Of a stretch of 64,000 bases of DNA, positions 38,708-46,784 are shown piece after piece. Within the stretch, counting starts at the first letter, position 1. Each line of letters starts with the position of its first letter. The notes beneath the pieces were generated by a model. The model searched no databases. It was not told where the DNA came from and was given only the letters and a program-made list of their open reading frames with translations. The DNA comes from an uncultured Erythrobacter sp. GTDB taxonomy: Bacteria > Pseudomonadota > Alphaproteobacteria > Sphingomonadales > Sphingomonadaceae. The stretch lies in assembly GCA_947488085.1 (NCBI GenBank), contig CANKYI010000001.1, positions 1,373,928 through 1,437,927 on the forward strand, in the 5' to 3' direction. A program made the position numbers and the translations under genes.

Positions 38708-40725
38708 TATTCAGCAGGCTCCGGCGCGGCGGCGGTTCCGGGTTCATCACCGTCGGAGCTGCCCAGTGCCTCAACATCAGCACGGCGCGCTTTGCCTTGT
38801 GCTTTGGCGCTGCGGCGTTTCAGATCAACCTGCAAACGGCCTACAATCGACAGGATTCCGCCAAACGCGATCAGCAATCCGCCATACCAGATGAAGGTCA
38901 CAAATGGCTTCCACCAGACCCGGATCTGCCAGCGCTCATTGCCATTGGCATCAATGCCAGCACTGTCCCCAACCACGACATAGAGCTGTCCATCCCAGCG
39001 GGTCACTAGCGCGCTTTCAGATGTGGGTTGTGGCGGGGACCAGAAATTGCGCGATTGCGGGCCGAGCACGGTTGGATCTTCATCACCGCGTGCAGCCAAA
39101 ACCCGCGCCTCTATTGCAGTCCAATTGGGACCGGCCACGGGGTCGACGCTTTCAAGTTGAATGTTCCAGCCTGCGACCACTTCGCTATCGCCCGGAGCCA
39201 TCGCAGCGAGCTTTTCCGACGTGAACGCGCTCTCACTCGCCATGCCGAACAGAGAAACTGCAACGCCGAAATGCGCCGCAATCATGCCCCATGTCGCAGT
39301 GGGTACACGGCGGATATTGCGTCCTTTCAACGGCAGCAATGCACCGATGCCGAGCGCCACCGACAATGCCAAACCCAGCACAGCGAGCACTGAATAATCT
39401 CCGAGGATCGCGACCAGCGCGACAATCGCAATGGCTACCGCTGCCAACAGAGCCAGCTCAAATTGAATGCGAGCCGGCTTATCATCTTTCCACCGCAGCA
39501 ATGGGCCGACAGCCATCACAATAAACATCGGGATCGCAAAGATCGCACCCGCCGGATTGAAATATGGAGGCCCAACACTGACGCGCACATCAAACGCTTC
39601 TGTCAGCAGCGGATAGAGCGTGCCCAGCAGCACAATCGCAAGGATCGCAGACAGCATCACATTGTTGAACACCAGCGCCCCTTCGCGGCTGGTCACGGTG
39701 AAGCGCTTACCCTCTGAAATCGAGCCAGCCCGCATCGCAAAAATCACCAGCGCGCCGCCAATATAGAGGCCAAGCAAGCCCAGGATGAAGCTGCCGCGTT
39801 CTGGATCAACGGCGAAGGCATGAACGCTGGTAAGCACACCTGATCGCACCAAGAATGTACCCAGCATCGACATAGAAAATGCCAGCACACCCAGCATAAT
39901 CGTCCATGTGCGCAAAGCGTCGCGCGCGGCCAATACGGTGACCGAATGGAGCAAAGCGGTCGCCGCGAGCCACGGCATAAGCGAGGCGTTTTCAACCGGG
40001 TCCCAGAACCACCAGCCGCCCCAGCCGAGCTCATAATATGCCCAGTAGGAACCCGCCGTAATACCAAAGGTCAGGAACACCCAAGCGCCCAGCACCCATG
40101 GCCGCATGACTTTCGCAAAATCGGGGGTCACTTGCCGCGTGATCAGCGCACCCATCGCGAGGCTGAACGCGACCGACAGGCCGACATAGCCAACATACAA
40201 TGTAGGCGGATGGATCGCGAGGCCGATATCTTGGAGCAGCGGGTTAAGACCGCCCCCCTCAAGTGCAGGTACTGGCAGTCGCTCAAACGGGTTCGAGCTG
40301 AGCAGCATAAAGGCGTAGAAACCCAGCGCCACAAAGCCCTGCACCATCAAAGTCGCGCTCATCGTTTTTTCTGGCAAGCGCCGCTCTAAGCCGCCGAGCA
40401 ATCCGCCTGACAGTGCGAGCACTGCGACCCAAAGCAGCATGGAGCCTTCGTGATTGCCCCATGTTCCGGTGAGTTTGTAGATAAACGGCTTGGCCGAATG
40501 CGAATTGGTCGCGACCAGCTTGATCGACAAATCGGTGACCGCGAAAGCATACAGCAGCAGGAAAAACGCCAGCACTGCCAAGAACGCCTGAACCACCGCG
40601 GCCGGGCGAGCATAAAGTGCATGGGGGCTGGCGGCATCGCGCAGGCCCATAGCGCCGGAAATCATCATCAACACAGACAATGCGGCGGATAGCCACAATG
40701 CGGCAAGGCCCAATTCAGCGATCAT
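38707..40725 (-). CDS. ccmF: Heme lyase CcmF/NrfE family
   Basis: GTWGNHEGSMLLWVA; YELGWGGWWFWDPVENASLMPWL (WWD-type domain). Confidence 0.96.
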   Translation of the reverse strand: MIAELGLAALWLSAALSVLMMISGAMGLRDAASPHALYARPAAVVQAFLAVLAFFLLLYAFAVTDLSIKLVATNSHSAKPFIYKLTGTWGNHEGSMLLWVAVLALSGGLLGGLERRLPEKTMSATLMVQGFVALGFYAFMLLSSNPFERLPVPALEGGGLNPLLQDIGLAIHPPTLYVGYVGLSVAFSLAMGALITRQVTPDFAKVMRPWVLGAWVFLTFGITAGSYWAYYELGWGGWWFWDPVENASLMPWLAATALLHSVTVLAARDALRTWTIMLGVLAFSMSMLGTFLVRSGVLTSVHAFAVDPERGSFILGLLGLYIGGALVIFAMRAGSISEGKRFTVTSREGALVFNNVMLSAILAIVLLGTLYPLLTEAFDVRVSVGPPYFNPAGAIFAIPMFIVMAVGPLLRWKDDKPARIQFELALLAAVAIAIVALVAILGDYSVLAVLGLALSVALGIGALLPLKGRNIRRVPTATWGMIAAHFGVAVSLFGMASESAFTSEKLAAMAPGDSEVVAGWNIQLESVDPVAGPNWTAIEARVLAARGDEDPTVLGPQSRNFWSPPQPTSESALVTRWDGQLYVVVGDSAGIDANGNERWQIRVWWKPFVTFIWYGGLLIAFGGILSIVGRLQVDLKRRSAKAQGKARRADVEALGSSDGDEPGTAAAPEPAE

Positions 40726-40743
40726 AGTCTGTGTCCGTCCGCT

Positions 40744-41211
40744 CTATTCTAACCCGGCGACCGTTTCGGCATAATCGTCATTGCCGTCATGCCCTTCCAG
40801 ACCTTCAAGCTCTCGCGGCACGTAATTCTCATCATGTTTGGCGAGCAGATTGGTGGCGAGGAATGTGCCGTCCGATTGCAAACTGCCCTCTGCAACAACG
40901 CCGGATCCTTCGACAAACAGATCGGGCAGGATGCCGCTATAGGTGACAGGCACGCTGCTATCTTCATTGCCGGTGACGATGAAATCGACCGTAATACCAT
41001 CCGCTTGAGTGGCGATAGAGCCCGGCTGCACCATTCCGCCAAGCCGGACGGGTTGTCCAACGGCGGGCGGTTCAGCTGACATTTGTTCGGGCAGATAGAA
41101 ATAGTTCGCTTGGCTGCGCAAAGCCCATGCCGCGATCAGGCCAGCGGCAACAATCGCGACCAGAGCAAGAATGACCAATGTCATACGCTGATGTTTGGCT
41201 TTCATCGCCAT
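40744..41211 (-). CDS. ccmE: Cytochrome c maturation protein CcmE
   Basis: RLGGMVQPGSI; VTYSGILPDLFVEGSGVVAEG; LLAKHDENYVP (heme-binding H). Confidence 0.95.
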   Translation of the reverse strand: MAMKAKHQRMTLVILALVAIVAAGLIAAWALRSQANYFYLPEQMSAEPPAVGQPVRLGGMVQPGSIATQADGITVDFIVTGNEDSSVPVTYSGILPDLFVEGSGVVAEGSLQSDGTFLATNLLAKHDENYVPRELEGLEGHDGNDDYAETVAGLE

Positions 41212-41212
41212 T

Positions 41213-41353
41213 TTATTTCCGCCTCATTTCATCGCGGCGCTTTTCCGCGCTGCGCATTGAGTAGTAGCTCCAGATGATGAGAAGCGCGAGCGCGATCAGA
41301 CCAACTGCAAGTGCACCATAGACAAAGGGCCACGGATCAAGCGATTCCCGCAT
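41213..41353 (-). CDS. ccmD: Heme exporter protein CcmD (46 aa)
   Basis: Hand-translated: MRESLDPWPFVYGALAVGLIALALLIIWSYYSMRSAEKRRDEMRRK*; single TM, between ccmC and ccmE; absent from the supplied ORF track. Confidence 0.88.
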   Translation of the reverse strand: MRESLDPWPFVYGALAVGLIALALLIIWSYYSMRSAEKRRDEMRRK

Positions 41354-42108
41354 TATGCCGCTCCCATCGCAGGTGTGACCGTGGGCGCTTCATCATCAAG
41401 CGCACGGCGACGAAGGCGCGCCTCAACCTGTTGCTCAGCGATGAGCGCCCGCATCCGCATCAGGACCAAGCCGCCAAATAGCAGCGAAAAACCGAACGCG
41501 CCGACAAGAAGCGGATAGAAGTAGACGCCTTCAATCGAGCTGTTGCCTGCGGTGATGCTGGGCGGTTGGTGAAGCGAATTCCACCATACGACGCTGCGAT
41601 TGATAATCGGCACATTGATCGCGCCAACAAGACCAAAGATCGCGGCGATCTTTACCGACCCGCCTTCACGCGCAGCAGCATTTGAGAGCGCAATGTAACC
41701 GCCATACAGAAAAAGCAGCACCAACATTGAAGTGAGCCTTCCGTCCCACTCCCACCAAGTGCCCCATGTCGGGCGACCCCAGATGGAACCGGTCGCAAGG
41801 CAAATCGCGCAAAAAACCATGCCGGGCATAGCAATGGCGCGCGCAGCGATCCCGGCAAGGGGATGTTTCCATATCAGCAAAGCGGCAGAGGATAGCGCGA
41901 TGCCAGTCCATCCGCCCATTCCCAACCAAGCGGCAGGTACATGGATAAAGAGGATGCGCACAGTCTCACCCATCAACCGATCTGGCGGAACGACAAAAAG
42001 GCCCCAGGCAAGCGTGCCCAGCGACAGCACCAAACCGCTCCAAAACAGAAGCGGCATCAGCCATTTGGCGAGCGACAAAAAGCGCTTTGGATTGGCGTAA
42101 ATATGCAC
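41353..42108 (-). CDS. ccmC: Heme ABC transporter permease CcmC
   Basis: RILFIHVPAAWLGMGGWTG; GSIWGRPTWGTWWEWDGRLTSMLVLLFLYGGY; GTG start chosen. Confidence 0.94.
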   Translation of the reverse strand: MHIYANPKRFLSLAKWLMPLLFWSGLVLSLGTLAWGLFVVPPDRLMGETVRILFIHVPAAWLGMGGWTGIALSSAALLIWKHPLAGIAARAIAMPGMVFCAICLATGSIWGRPTWGTWWEWDGRLTSMLVLLFLYGGYIALSNAAAREGGSVKIAAIFGLVGAINVPIINRSVVWWNSLHQPPSITAGNSSIEGVYFYPLLVGAFGFSLLFGGLVLMRMRALIAEQQVEARLRRRALDDEAPTVTPAMGAA

Positions 42109-42265
42109 GTCTATGTCCCCTGCACCGTCATACCGTCCCAGACGCGTGTAGCAAGGGCGCAAAACTCGCAAGTGTGACTATGGCTCAACGCAACATTCCC
42201 GGTGGCGGGCTAAGCAAAAACTCTCACCTCATTTAAACCAGAGGCACACAATTGGTTCCGGCCTA

Positions 42266-43333
42266 TTAGCTTCGCCCAATAAGCTCTTGAGCCATCCGGT
42301 CTGCAACGACATCAGGCGACGTGCCATCCGCTTCGCTTGCCTGCCAGATTTGTGCAAGGCGCGCCGGGATCTTTTCGATCAGAGCATTCACATCGCCAAC
42401 GCTCGCCTGTTTGCCGTCACGACGGGCGAGATATTCGGTGGCGACCGAGATAATGCCGCCTGCATTGATGACATAATCGGGCGCATACAGGATGCCACGG
42501 TCAAATAGCACCCCGCCATGGCCAGCGCGGGCCAATTGGTTGTTTGCCCCCCCTGCGACAATCTTTGTGTTGAGCGCTGCAATAGTCTTATCATCAAGGA
42601 TCGCGCCCAGAGCATTAGGGCTGAGCACGTCGCATTGTGTGGTCAGGATCGCATCAGGAGCGACGACTTCAGCGCCCAATTTCTCGGCCAGCGCCTTGAC
42701 GCCATCCGCATGAATATCCGCCAGCGTCAATCGCGCACCGTCTTTAGCGAGCAATCGGGCAACCCCGCCGCCAACACTGCCAGTGCCCTGCACCGCAACG
42801 TGGACGCCCGTCATATCGTCCGTCTTCAAGCGATGCTGAACCGCCGCCTTGATCCCCAAATAGATACCGTATGACGTGAACGGGCCGGGATCGCCGCCAG
42901 CGCTACCGTCTCCGGCAACAGGTAGGCCTGAGACATGAGCGGTCCGCTTAGACACTGCGACCATATCCGCTTCGCTAATGCCGACATCTTCTGCTGTGAC
43001 ATAGCGCCCGCCCAAGCCTTCGACTGCATCGCCAAAGGCCGCGAGCATTTCTGGTGTTTTGGTTCGCTCTTCATCGGCAAGGATGACGGCTTTGCCTCCA
43101 CCCATAGGCAGGCCGGCCATCGCGTTCTTGTAACTCATGCCGCGCGACAGGCGCAGGGCATCACGCAAGCCATCCTTTGGATCGGGATAATGCCAAAACC
43201 GCGTGCCGCCCGCACCAGGACCAAGATGCGCCGAATGAACCGCAATAATCGCCGTCAATCCTGACGCACGATCGCGCACGACGTGCACCATCTCATGATC
43301 GTCAAAATCGGGTTCGGTCCAAAAAGCTGTCAT
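42266..43333 (-). CDS. Glu/Leu/Phe/Val dehydrogenase family
   Basis: GPGAGGTRFWHYPDPKDGLRDALRLSRGMSYKNAMAGLPMGGGKAVI; VQGTGSVGGGVARLLAKDGARLTLADI. Confidence 0.93.
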   Translation of the reverse strand: MTAFWTEPDFDDHEMVHVVRDRASGLTAIIAVHSAHLGPGAGGTRFWHYPDPKDGLRDALRLSRGMSYKNAMAGLPMGGGKAVILADEERTKTPEMLAAFGDAVEGLGGRYVTAEDVGISEADMVAVSKRTAHVSGLPVAGDGSAGGDPGPFTSYGIYLGIKAAVQHRLKTDDMTGVHVAVQGTGSVGGGVARLLAKDGARLTLADIHADGVKALAEKLGAEVVAPDAILTTQCDVLSPNALGAILDDKTIAALNTKIVAGGANNQLARAGHGGVLFDRGILYAPDYVINAGGIISVATEYLARRDGKQASVGDVNALIEKIPARLAQIWQASEADGTSPDVVADRMAQELIGRS

Positions 43334-43423
43334 AATCTTACGCGCCTTGCCTGTTTGCCCAATGGGCCGGTGCGCAAATAACCTGACAAAAGCCCCCATT
43401 TAATCTGGGTTACTGCGGGGAAG

Positions 43424-43501
43424 TGGGGCGATCGACGGGACTTGAACCCGCGACCTCCGGCATCACAAGCCGGCGTTCTAACCAACTGAACTACGATCGC
43501 C
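43424..43501 (-). tRNA. tRNA-His (GTG anticodon)
   Basis: Minus strand G(-1)-GCGATCG-TA-GTTC-AGTTGGTTA-GAAC-G-CCGGC-TTGTGAT-GCCGG-AGGTC-GCGGG-TTCAAGT-CCCGT-CGATCGC-C-CCA; extra G(-1):C73 pair typical of tRNA-His. Confidence 0.96.
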
Positions 43502-43627
43502 ACATACCCGCCTTGGCCAAAACCCCATCGCTAGAATCTCTACGCCAAGTCACGCGCTATCCACTGCCATTAAGCGGCTGTTTGCGGCGGTCAAGACCAC
43601 CACGCGCGGGCGAGCGCCTGTTGCACA

Positions 43628-44374
43628 ATGCGCAGGCCAAGGGAAGAGAAAACTGCCTTCACCGCGCACATGCGCAACAAAATTGCGCAAGGCTTCCAAC
43701 CCTTGCTTGAGACGCGGCGCAGCGTAAGCATGTTAGGCATGCAGTTCGCATCCGATTCTGTGGCGCATCGCATCGCGCAAACCGACGGCATTCAGCGCGT
43801 GCCGCATCCCAAAATTGAGCTGTTTCAGTTGAAGGGTTTCGTGAGCAGCGACCTTGCCAGCGAGCTCATCACGTTGATCGACCGCGACCGTCGCCCCTCG
43901 ACCATCGCCGATGCCAATGGAGATGACTATTTCCGTACCAGCGAAACATGCGACCTTGATACGAACAATCCTGCTGTCAAAGCGTTAGAAGCACAATTTG
44001 CAGCACTCAACGGCATCGACCCGATGCTGGGCGAGCCCTGTCAGGGTCAACGCTATGATGTGGGACAGGAGTTTAAGGCACACACTGACTACTTCACCCC
44101 CGGTGGAACCGACTACGAGAAGTTTTGCAGCGTGAGCGGACAGCGAACGTGGACGTTCATGATTTATCTCAATCCCGTTGAGGCGGGCGGCGCAACGCGG
44201 TTCAAAGTGATTGGCAAAAGCTTTCAACCCGAACTGGGAAAGCTGCTTTGTTGGAACAACGCCCGACCCGATGGCAGCGTTAATCCGGCGACACTGCATC
44301 ATGGAATGAAAGTGCGAAAAGGCGTAAAATACGTGATCACCAAATGGTATCGCGAATTACCTTGGCCATGGTAA
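43628..44374 (+). CDS. Prolyl 4-hydroxylase-like 2OG-Fe(II) oxygenase
   Basis: RYDVGQEFKAHTDYFTP (HxD), TWTFMIYLNPVEAGGATRF, NPATLHHGMKVRKGVKYVITKWYRE; start uncertain. Confidence 0.88.
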   Translation: MRRPREEKTAFTAHMRNKIAQGFQPLLETRRSVSMLGMQFASDSVAHRIAQTDGIQRVPHPKIELFQLKGFVSSDLASELITLIDRDRRPSTIADANGDDYFRTSETCDLDTNNPAVKALEAQFAALNGIDPMLGEPCQGQRYDVGQEFKAHTDYFTPGGTDYEKFCSVSGQRTWTFMIYLNPVEAGGATRFKVIGKSFQPELGKLLCWNNARPDGSVNPATLHHGMKVRKGVKYVITKWYRELPWPW

Positions 44375-44555
44375 TATATTGATCGGGTAGTCCAGACGTG
44401 TTTACATATTTTGATGTAAACTATTATTCAAGCAATTATAAGTGTTTGAACGATTTTACCCATCTGTTCGGGAACACATCCGTTTATAATAGGTTTATAA
44501 TTCCAAGAACTGAGTACTTATCGTATTCGGATGATTTAGTGATTGTAGAAATTTT

Positions 44556-45110
44556 ATGTCAGTTATCAACTATATAGGAACAGTCGTCGAGGTTAGCAGC
44601 TCAACTGATCGTCAGTTTAGCAAGGACCGTAGCAGCGCGATTAAGATCGCGGCCGGTCATGGTGTTGTTGGCGATGTGCATGGCGGCAAAACGATCAAGC
44701 ATCGCAGTCGGATGGAGATTGATCCCAATCAACCCAATCTGCGTCAGGTTCATTTGATGCCCGTCGAATTGCTAGAAGAGCTGGACCGTAAAGGGTTCGA
44801 AGTGAATCCCGGCGATCTGGGTGAGAACATCACGACAAGAGGCATCGATTTGATCAACCTAAGCCGCGATACGATTTTGCGGATTGGAGCTGAAACCGTG
44901 TTGAGCGTGACCGGCTTGCGCAATCCCTGTGTCCAGATCGAGCAATTCGCGCCCGGCCTGCTGAATGAACTTGCTTACAAAGCCAATGGCGAGGTCAAAC
45001 TCAAAGCAGGCATTATGTGCATCGCTTTGTGTTCGGGGACAGTGCGTCCAACAGACGAAATCACGGTGTATCACCCAGAGGGCCCGCATATACCGCTTGA
45101 AAGGGTGTAA
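44556..45110 (+). CDS. MOSC domain-containing protein
   Basis: GVVGDVHGG...RQVHLMPVELLEEL...NPGDLGENITTRGIDL...GLRNPCVQIEQF. Confidence 0.9.
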   Translation: MSVINYIGTVVEVSSSTDRQFSKDRSSAIKIAAGHGVVGDVHGGKTIKHRSRMEIDPNQPNLRQVHLMPVELLEELDRKGFEVNPGDLGENITTRGIDLINLSRDTILRIGAETVLSVTGLRNPCVQIEQFAPGLLNELAYKANGEVKLKAGIMCIALCSGTVRPTDEITVYHPEGPHIPLERV

Positions 45111-45149
45111 CCTGACAGGGGTCGTGAGACGCTACAGTTAGCAAGACGC

Positions 45150-45183
45150 AAAAAAGGCGGCTCCGAAAAGAGCCGCCTTTTTC
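45150..45183. terminator. Bidirectional Rho-independent terminator
   Basis: AAAAAA-GGCGGCTC-cgaaaa-GAGCCGCC-TTTTT between convergent MOSC and rpmE genes. Confidence 0.9.
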
Positions 45184-45224
45184 ATGCGCTGCGATTGGAT
45201 CGCGCGCAAATTGTGCATCGCTGT

Positions 45225-45449
45225 TTACTTCTTGAGAGTAAGCCCGCCAAAACGCTTGTTGAATTGAGCCACACGACCACCTTCTTGAAGTTGTTGACGA
45301 CCGCCAGTCCAAGCCGGGTGGCTGGTTGGGTCAATATCAAGTGCGAGTGTGTCGCCCTCTTTGCCCCAAGTGGAACGAGTTTGAAATTCAGAACCATCGG
45401 TCATTTTGACCGTGATCATGTGATACTCTGGATGCCCTTCGGCTTTCAT
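45225..45449 (-). CDS. rpmE: 50S ribosomal protein L31
   Basis: [50 protein letters not shown]. Confidence 0.95.
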   Translation of the reverse strand: MKAEGHPEYHMITVKMTDGSEFQTRSTWGKEGDTLALDIDPTSHPAWTGGRQQLQEGGRVAQFNKRFGGLTLKK

Positions 45450-45575
45450 CGTCTTATTCCTTTGCTCGGCGTGTCCCGGTTCCGACCGGGGTGCCTATCG
45501 AGTGGATTTGTGTGAATTCGAAGCGGCGCGCCTAGGCGGCTTTTGCACAATTGGCAAGTGTTTTGCCCCGTTCGA

Positions 45576-46058
45576 CTATCCCGCTGGCGGATCGGCGATC
45601 ATCGCAGTGAACTCAACCTGGCAGGTCGGCTTACCTTCAACACTGGCGAGGCCTTTGAACTTGTAGACCCGGCTGCGTTTTTGCAGAAACTCGACCTCAA
45701 GATCGAGCAAGCAACCCGGCGTCACAGGCGCGCGGAACTTGGCGTTCTCAATCCCCATGAAGATCACCAGCTTACCTGTACCCGAGAGCTCCAGCGTCTC
45801 AATTCCCAGAATTGCTGCGGCTTGAGCCAGCGCCTCAATCTGAAGCACGCCAGGCATAATCGGCGCGCCGGGGAAATGGCCCTGAAAGAACTCCTCATTC
45901 ATGCTGACGGCTTTCACCGCATGAATGCGCTCATTCAGGTGGATCGTTTTGACCCGGTCAACCAGCAACAGCGGATAGCGGTGCGGCAGGGCTTTCAAGA
46001 TCTTGTGGATGTCATAGTCCACAATCGGTTCTGCTGAACCTGTCTCAGTCTCGCTCAT
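45576..46058 (-). CDS. fabZ: 3-hydroxyacyl-ACP dehydratase FabZ
   Basis: [40 protein letters not shown]. Confidence 0.96.
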   Translation of the reverse strand: MSETETGSAEPIVDYDIHKILKALPHRYPLLLVDRVKTIHLNERIHAVKAVSMNEEFFQGHFPGAPIMPGVLQIEALAQAAAILGIETLELSGTGKLVIFMGIENAKFRAPVTPGCLLDLEVEFLQKRSRVYKFKGLASVEGKPTCQVEFTAMIADPPAG

Positions 46059-46094
46059 GCCCTGCCCCCTCTATGCTGCGTGCTGCTGTTCAGC

Positions 46095-46784
46095 TTAACG
46101 CCCGGATGGTGCCGGAGCAGCTGGCTGCTGACCTTGTTGCGCGGCTTGCTGTTGCTGGATCAATTGCGCTTGCAGCAAAGTTTGCTGGATCTCTTGGAAG
46201 ATCTGAGCCCCGTTGCGCGACGGGCGCCAATCAGCCGGCGGCACAATCGCAACCGATGGCACGCGCGCATTTAGAGCGGTTGTGATCAATGCCGTGATAT
46301 CTGCACCTTCAGCGGCAAACTGAACTGCCTCAGGCTGTAGAACCATGACGATCTGCTGCTGTGTGGTGACATCGGTCAGCGCGGTCGGATACTGCGCCAA
46401 AATCTGATCAACGGCGTAGATACGCGCAGCATTGACCTGATTGGTGATTGCGCCGACTTCTTGTTCCAGAGTCTGAATTTGCGCAAAGTTTGACGCCTGT
46501 TGCACAGCCGGAAGCTCCGCTTCGTCAAGTTGACCATTACCATTGGTGTCAAACGGCTGAAGCAGCTGGGTTAGCTGTTGCTGTTTGGTCTGACGGGTTT
46601 CGATCTGTGCCTGATAGGTGACGCCGATCTGTTGGTAAGCGGTTTGCAGAGCGCTCGACCCGATGATCGCACGGCTGACATCAGCGGTTGCGAAACGGCC
46701 ATCAACCTGAGCGGTGGCAGGAGCAGCAGCCAGCGCAGCGAGCGCGAGCGCCGCAGGGGCGAGTGTCTTGGAAAGAAGTTTCAT
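46095..46784 (-). CDS. OmpH/Skp family periplasmic chaperone
   Basis: Signal peptide; coiled-coil Q-rich protein; located directly after bamA. Confidence 0.8.
   Translation of the reverse strand: MKLLSKTLAPAALALAALAAAPATAQVDGRFATADVSRAIIGSSALQTAYQQIGVTYQAQIETRQTKQQQLTQLLQPFDTNGNGQLDEAELPAVQQASNFAQIQTLEQEVGAITNQVNAARIYAVDQILAQYPTALTDVTTQQQIVMVLQPEAVQFAAEGADITALITTALNARVPSVAIVPPADWRPSRNGAQIFQEIQQTLLQAQLIQQQQAAQQGQQPAAPAPSGR

Noticed and set aside
43423-43710. ORF MGRSTGLEPATSGITSRRSNQLNYDRH...
   Set aside because: It is the antisense read-through of the tRNA-His gene; this 'GLEPATSGITSRRSNQL' peptide is a common spurious annotation.
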